Source of the DNA: DATFKA01 sp035268885
GTDB lineage: Bacteria; Bacteroidota; Bacteroidia; Chitinophagales; Saprospiraceae
Direction: 5' to 3'
Length of the DNA stretch: 64,000 nucleotides
Assembly: GCA_035268885.1 (NCBI GenBank)
Contig: DATFKA010000060.1
Location: forward strand, 1-64,000
Positions within the stretch are counted from its first letter, which is position 1. Every line of letters begins with the position of its first letter. The notes beneath the pieces were generated by a model, which saw nothing but the letters and a program-made list of their open reading frames with translations, did not search any database and was not told the origin of the DNA. Position numbers and translations under genes: made by a program. Shown in pieces: positions 60,562-64,000 of this stretch.

Positions 60562-62733
60562 TTAAAATGGTTTATTAAAAAAATATTCCTCCCACTCGGT
60601 TAAGGGCCCAAAATCTTCTTCATCAATAAAGAGCTGGTCCCCCTCTACTTCTCCCAACATTGTAAAGGGAACGTTTTGAGCGTTTAAGTAGTTGATTAAT
60701 TCATCCTCTCTTTCTCCCTGTACACTAATCAAAATCCGGCTTTGGTGCTCACCAAACAGGTAAGTATCTTTCCGAAAATTCGAATCGGTTTCAATCACGA
60801 AGCCATACTGATTGGGGAGCGCTGATCTAAGGAGCGCCACCATCAACCCACCTTCTCCAATTACCTGAGCCGAACTAAGCAGCCCCTTCCGGACGATCTT
60901 ACCCAGATGTTGTTGGATATGGTACTCTTCATCTAAATCTATGGCTGGCGCCATGGTGGTAGGATTACTATGGATAACCTTAGCGTACAGGGAACCATTC
61001 ACATCGTTTTGGGGCGTACCAATCATATAAATCAAATGCCCCTCCGCTGCAAAGCTCCCACCCAGGGGTGCTTGATTAGAGGGAATCGTCCCTAGGACCG
61101 TAACCAGCGGTGTAGGCAAAATGGGTTTAGCTCCTTTCCGAGTGATTTGTTCATTGTCAAAACTAAGCTCCGCCTCTAATACGGGCAAGCTGAATTTTCG
61201 ACAGACCTCGTTCACCCCTTTAAGGACATTTTGGAGTTGCCAATTTACGGCCTGGTCCGTGACAGCTCCCATATTTAGGCTAAGTAAGATAGCCTCGGGA
61301 CGGCCACCGGAAATGATAAGCTTGCGAATCCCTTCCGTAATCGCTATAAGCGCCCCATTATAGGGATCTGCCTTTAAGTAGCCGGCATTCCCCCCACTGG
61401 CCAGTAGCAGCATCCGACTACTGCCATTCAAACGCCAGGCATAGATATCCTGAGTACTATGGGCAAATGGACTATTCCCTTTACTACTTTGGTCCAGCTG
61501 TTGCCATAACCAGGAATTAGGAATGGAACTGGCTTCTTGTAATATTCTTTTAGTGATATCTATGTAATCCTTGCTGTGGGAAGTTCTTTTATACGAAAAC
61601 TTATTGGCCTTATCTACAAAACCCGGTCGCCGTTGATTTTCGTGCAAACCCTGCGATCTTTTCGAACCGTCCAGGTCCGCTAATGCTACATCTACCAGGG
61701 TAACCGAATGACTAGCAATCCTTAATTTCTTATCTCGGGATAACTGCCCCATTACCGTACAGGGTACTTCCCAGTTTTGTGCAATTGCCTTCACTTTTTT
61801 AGCCGCCGCCTCGGGTATCAGAACTAAAGCCCCCGACAGGCTCGCCATATCTAACAAATCGAGCAGCTCAAGATCCGACAGACCATCCATTGAAAGATCC
61901 AGCCCCAACTGGTAATGAAAAACCAATTCTAAAAGTGCCGTCGCCAGCCCCTCTGGACCAATATCAAATAAATCAATCAGCTCCGTTAATTCGGATAATT
62001 CAAGTAAGGACTCCTGTAAGTTTCTTTCGTGTAGGGGATCCGGCAAAAACTGTAAAATGGCTTCCGGTTTCTTTCCTAAAAAAGCTTTTTGACTCAAGTC
62101 AACATTACTCAACAAGAGTAAGGTGACTGAGCTGGGATCCAGTACTTTACCCCAGTGCTTTTCCTGATTCGTAAAACCTATACTGAAGTGATTAAGGACC
62201 GGCGTCTGATTAAAAGATTCATCAAACTGAACCGTCCGACCCAGCGTTGGTATTCCTAAATTATTAAGGATATCCCCAGTTCCCTCAATACTATCCAGTA
62301 TTGCTTTTTGCGCGGAAGCGCGGCCTACTTCCCCACAACGAAGGCCTGTGACGCCCATTTCCGGACGAACGCCTTTGACCATTAATTTCCGATGGGCACT
62401 AGCCGCTAACAGGGCCGCTCCGTGTCGACGATGGAGTTGTAACAGAGGATGATTAGCCACCACGGAAGCAGAGCAATAGAGGTCATTATCGAGTTGTAAA
62501 AAACGATGGCGACCATTAAAAACAATTTTTTTACCCTCCACTGGAATGGCCTGTTGAAGGTAGGTCGATTGAGAAAGGTAAAATCGAAGAGACCACGATT
62601 TTGAAAATAGTAATAGCTCCGGCAAATTGGCCGGCCGACCTAATAGGGCCCCTATATCTCGCAGATCAGAAGGTTCCAGATCTAAGTGCGCAGCCCATTC
62701 TTCGAGTGATTTTTCCTGTATATGATTATCCAA
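60562..62733 (-). CDS. PurL-like (FGAM synthase) paralogue with altered active site
   Basis: A 723-residue homologue of the small form of phosphoribosylformylglycinamidine synthase PurL. Layout and several segments agree: LGRPANLPELLLFSKSWS at the N-terminus, GIPTLGRTVQFDESF, DIGPEGLATALLEL, the second AIRS-like domain DPYNGALIAITEGIRKL with ILPTPLVTVLGTI, and near the end FGEHQSRILISV. Catalytic signatures are changed: the usual WSEHC is WSLRF (residues 47-51), the ETHNHP metal/phosphate motif reads VVANHPLL, and ESQERM reads DMASLSG. It is therefore probably not an active FGAM synthase. A genuine purine-pathway PurL must lie elsewhere if the organism makes purines. Confidence 0.75.
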   Translation of the reverse strand: MDNHIQEKSLEEWAAHLDLEPSDLRDIGALLGRPANLPELLLFSKSWSLRFYLSQSTYLQQAIPVEGKKIVFNGRHRFLQLDNDLYCSASVVANHPLLQLHRRHGAALLAASAHRKLMVKGVRPEMGVTGLRCGEVGRASAQKAILDSIEGTGDILNNLGIPTLGRTVQFDESFNQTPVLNHFSIGFTNQEKHWGKVLDPSSVTLLLLSNVDLSQKAFLGKKPEAILQFLPDPLHERNLQESLLELSELTELIDLFDIGPEGLATALLELVFHYQLGLDLSMDGLSDLELLDLLDMASLSGALVLIPEAAAKKVKAIAQNWEVPCTVMGQLSRDKKLRIASHSVTLVDVALADLDGSKRSQGLHENQRRPGFVDKANKFSYKRTSHSKDYIDITKRILQEASSIPNSWLWQQLDQSSKGNSPFAHSTQDIYAWRLNGSSRMLLLASGGNAGYLKADPYNGALIAITEGIRKLIISGGRPEAILLSLNMGAVTDQAVNWQLQNVLKGVNEVCRKFSLPVLEAELSFDNEQITRKGAKPILPTPLVTVLGTIPSNQAPLGGSFAAEGHLIYMIGTPQNDVNGSLYAKVIHSNPTTMAPAIDLDEEYHIQQHLGKIVRKGLLSSAQVIGEGGLMVALLRSALPNQYGFVIETDSNFRKDTYLFGEHQSRILISVQGEREDELINYLNAQNVPFTMLGEVEGDQLFIDEEDFGPLTEWEEYFFNKPF

Positions 62734-62801
62734 GCATCAAGTATTTTATACAAAAATAAATGCTTAGCGCAAACTACAAAAAAATGGACCCTAAAATACC
62801 A

Positions 62802-63437
62802 TTATTGTATCCAGGAATTCACATAAAAGAAAATAATCAGGTAAATCCACAGGGCATCCAGGAAATGCCAGTAGATGGTTAAGAGTCGTAATTTTAGCCG
62901 CTTTTCCGGATCAGAGAAATAAACCAGAACGCTTACCGGCTCTTTCATCCGCTTACGTGCTTTGTATAGAAACATCCCCAGAAAGGGCAAACCACCGATG
63001 ACGTGGGCAAAGTGCAATCCGGAGATGACGTACAAATACCCGGCAGAATTATCGGTATTAATGAAAACTTTCTGTTGAAAGAGATCAGACCAACCAATAA
63101 ATTGCGCAATCATAAAGAGCAGCGACAATACCATGGTCGCGATTAGAGCTTGTTGGTATCGCTTGGTCTTATCGGCCAAATAGGCTCGTTTTGCCCAAAT
63201 CATCGTACCGCTACTCCCCAATAATATTAAAGTGTTGAATAAAAAGATGGGCGGCAGTTTTAAAGGCGGCATACCTTTTTCTACTCGAGTATAAACAAAA
63301 GAAACGGTCAGCGCCAGGAATAAGATACTCAATCCCAGCAATAGTAACATGAGCAATACATTGTGCGGATGGAAGGCAAAAGAGTTGTATTCACTATACT
63401 CTTTTTCTGAATTTTGCGACAAATTTGAATTATCCAT
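62802..63437 (-). CDS. Cytochrome c oxidase subunit III family protein
   Basis: A 211-residue membrane protein of the heme-copper oxidase subunit III family. Helices include LLMLLLLGLSILFLALTVSF, FLFNTLILLGSSGTMIW, LIATMVLSLLFMIAQF, YVISGLHFAHVIGGLPFLG and YWHFLDALWIYLIIFFYV. The motifs SGLHFAHVIGG and YWHFLDALW are characteristic. Subunits I and II are not nearby; the DUF2256 mini-gene overlaps its start by eight bases. The start at 63437 (MDNSNLSQNSEK) is chosen because a longer frame to 63590 would encode the DUF2256 gene in another frame. Confidence 0.88.
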   Translation of the reverse strand: MDNSNLSQNSEKEYSEYNSFAFHPHNVLLMLLLLGLSILFLALTVSFVYTRVEKGMPPLKLPPIFLFNTLILLGSSGTMIWAKRAYLADKTKRYQQALIATMVLSLLFMIAQFIGWSDLFQQKVFINTDNSAGYLYVISGLHFAHVIGGLPFLGMFLYKARKRMKEPVSVLVYFSDPEKRLKLRLLTIYWHFLDALWIYLIIFFYVNSWIQ

Positions 63438-63585
63438 TTTTATTAGCCTTATTTCTGCGGCAGCGTTCACTACAATAGACCACCTGATCCCAGTCTTTTT
63501 CCCACTTTTTACGCCAGCTAAAGGGACGCTCACAAACGGGACATATCTTATGAGGTAAGTCTTTTTTCTTTTTTTGTCTAGCCAC
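63430..63585 (-). CDS. DUF2256 zinc-ribbon-like mini-protein (51 aa)
   Basis: A GTG-started 51-residue frame overlapping the next gene. It encodes HKICPVCERPFSWRKKWEKD followed by DWDQVVYCSERCRRNK, which is the DUF2256 pattern: two CxxC-type pairs with the conserved RPFSWRKKW and YCSxRC segments. It presumably binds zinc. Its stop overlaps the ATG of the COX3 gene by eight bases, so the two are probably co-translated. DUF2256 has no known function. Confidence 0.8.
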   Translation of the reverse strand: MARQKKKKDLPHKICPVCERPFSWRKKWEKDWDQVVYCSERCRRNKANKNG

Positions 63586-63669
63586 GTCAATCGCTGATTA
63601 GTCTAGGTCTTTAAATGCTTATTGTGCAAAATTGTTTAACTCAGAAGTGTAAGTAAGTTGTAAAACTTT

Positions 63670-63704
63670 AGTTACCCAGACCAGCTGGTCTGGTCTGAGT
63701 AACT
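63670..63704. terminator. Hairpin downstream of the hydroxypyruvate isomerase gene
   Basis: A 15-base stem with one mismatch (AGTTACCCAGACCAG with CTGGTCTGAGTAACT) around a five-base loop. It lies 20-50 bases after the stop of the isomerase (minus strand); T-run is weak. Confidence 0.5.
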
Positions 63705-63722
63705 TTCGGCGTTTTGTTATAA

Positions 63723-63998
63723 TCAAAAATCGTCAGATTGCCGGTAGGCTTCAATAACGGCCCGTTCGCCGGCTTCACCTTTACCTGAGTTGCCATGCTC
63801 CATACCCATGATACCCGTAAAACCTTTGTCATGAATGTGCTTAAATACATTCCGGTAATTGATTTCTCCGGTGGTGGGCTCTTTGCGGCCCGGATTATCC
63901 CCAATTTGGAAATAGGCGATTTCATCCCAGGAGGCATTAATATTTGGAATTAGATTCCCTTCGGTGATCTGCTGATGATAAATATCAAAGAGTATTTT
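63723..63998 (-). CDS. hyi: Hydroxypyruvate isomerase family protein (5' part outside window)
   Basis: The 3' end of a TIM-barrel isomerase, minus strand, open to the right edge. The visible 91 residues contain YFQIGDNPGRKEPTTGEINY, IMGMEHGNSGKGEAGERAV and a C-terminal IEAYRQSDDF. This is the Hyi signature: the QIGDNPGR(K)EP segment carrying metal and substrate ligands and the GMEHGxS motif. The enzyme interconverts hydroxypyruvate and tartronate semialdehyde. The start codon and the first metal-binding strands are beyond position 64000. Confidence 0.85.
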   Translation of the reverse strand, partial: KILFDIYHQQITEGNLIPNINASWDEIAYFQIGDNPGRKEPTTGEINYRNVFKHIHDKGFTGIMGMEHGNSGKGEAGERAVIEAYRQSDDF

Positions 63999-64000
63999 AC

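Noticed and set aside
63668..63937. 89-residue minus-strand frame at the right edge
   Set aside because: It is out of frame with the real hydroxypyruvate isomerase gene, whose sequence (QIGDNPGR, GMEHGNS) is in another minus-strand frame.

Overview
The window reads as a chromosomal segment of a Bacteroidota bacterium, most likely a marine or aquatic Saprospiria/Lewinella-like lineage (inference). Supporting signs are Bacteroidota-type promoters (TTTG, about 18-20 bases, TAnnTTTG) before a ferredoxin gene, a DUF4174/PKD-like region and a tRNA pair; a lipidated Omp85 protein of the TamL type; DUF4159, DUF4174 and DUF2256 proteins; BshC of bacillithiol synthesis; an S46-peptidase relative; a GH92 mannosidase; and LuxE-like acyl-protein synthetase. 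Base composition looks moderate. No rRNA, CRISPR array, prophage or full insertion sequence was seen.

Layout. 1-3.1 kb: the 3' part of a flavin amine oxidase and a possible beta-barrel partner. 3.9-11.4 kb: secreted S9 peptidase, BNR/Asp-box propeller protein, DoxX-like membrane protein and a serpin. 11.5-17.5 kb (minus): a decayed gene, two SDR enzymes with coupled translation, GH92 mannosidase and an ACC-synthase-like aminotransferase. 17.7-23.4 kb: small membrane and coiled-coil proteins, then mutS-dapB-endonuclease/phosphatase (minus). 23.8-34.4 kb: ferredoxin, LuxE-like enzyme, hemF, tamL, an rRNA/tRNA methyltransferase, DUF4174, PKD-like and PspC proteins, DUF4159, rsmE and rseP. 34.5-34.7 kb: two tRNA-Leu genes and a terminator. 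34.7-35.2 kb: remnants of a vanadium-haloperoxidase-like gene split by a foldback element. 35.3-45 kb: TIM-barrel isomerase, GH3, SMP-30-like lactonase, phosphosugar mutase, an S46-like protein lacking catalytic residues, and dnaK. 45.4-47.4 kb: ECF sigma factor, membrane anti-sigma candidate and a secreted DUF4097-like protein as one operon. 47.4-59.1 kb: glpK, bshC, FAD oxidoreductase, cupin, Xaa-Pro aminopeptidase, GMC oxidoreductase, sterol desaturase with a 35-residue membrane peptide, and a GNAT-nitrilase fusion. 59.4-64 kb (minus): TlpA-like lipoprotein, a PurL paralogue with altered active site, cytochrome oxidase subunit III, a DUF2256 mini-protein and the 3' part of a hydroxypyruvate isomerase.

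The most notable structure outside genes is a set of short non-coding foldback elements. Family A (about 171-179 bp, ends GAAGTTGTTTAA) occurs four times; the three complete copies are each flanked by a perfect 3-bp direct repeat (ATC, AAC, TAT), as expected for a transposed MITE. One copy shares only the ends with the others, and one truncated copy sits inside the haloperoxidase remnant. Family B (164 bp, ends CTAAGTAAGTG) occurs twice; one copy supplies the stop codon of a coding gene. A GCCTnAGGC palindrome recurs both inside family A and alone between genes.

Among the proteins, two probable pseudoenzymes stand out (S46-like and PurL-like), as does the sigma/anti-sigma operon whose anti-sigma candidate carries a duplicated N-terminal motif. 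All family names come from reading the translated sequences; no database search was run.
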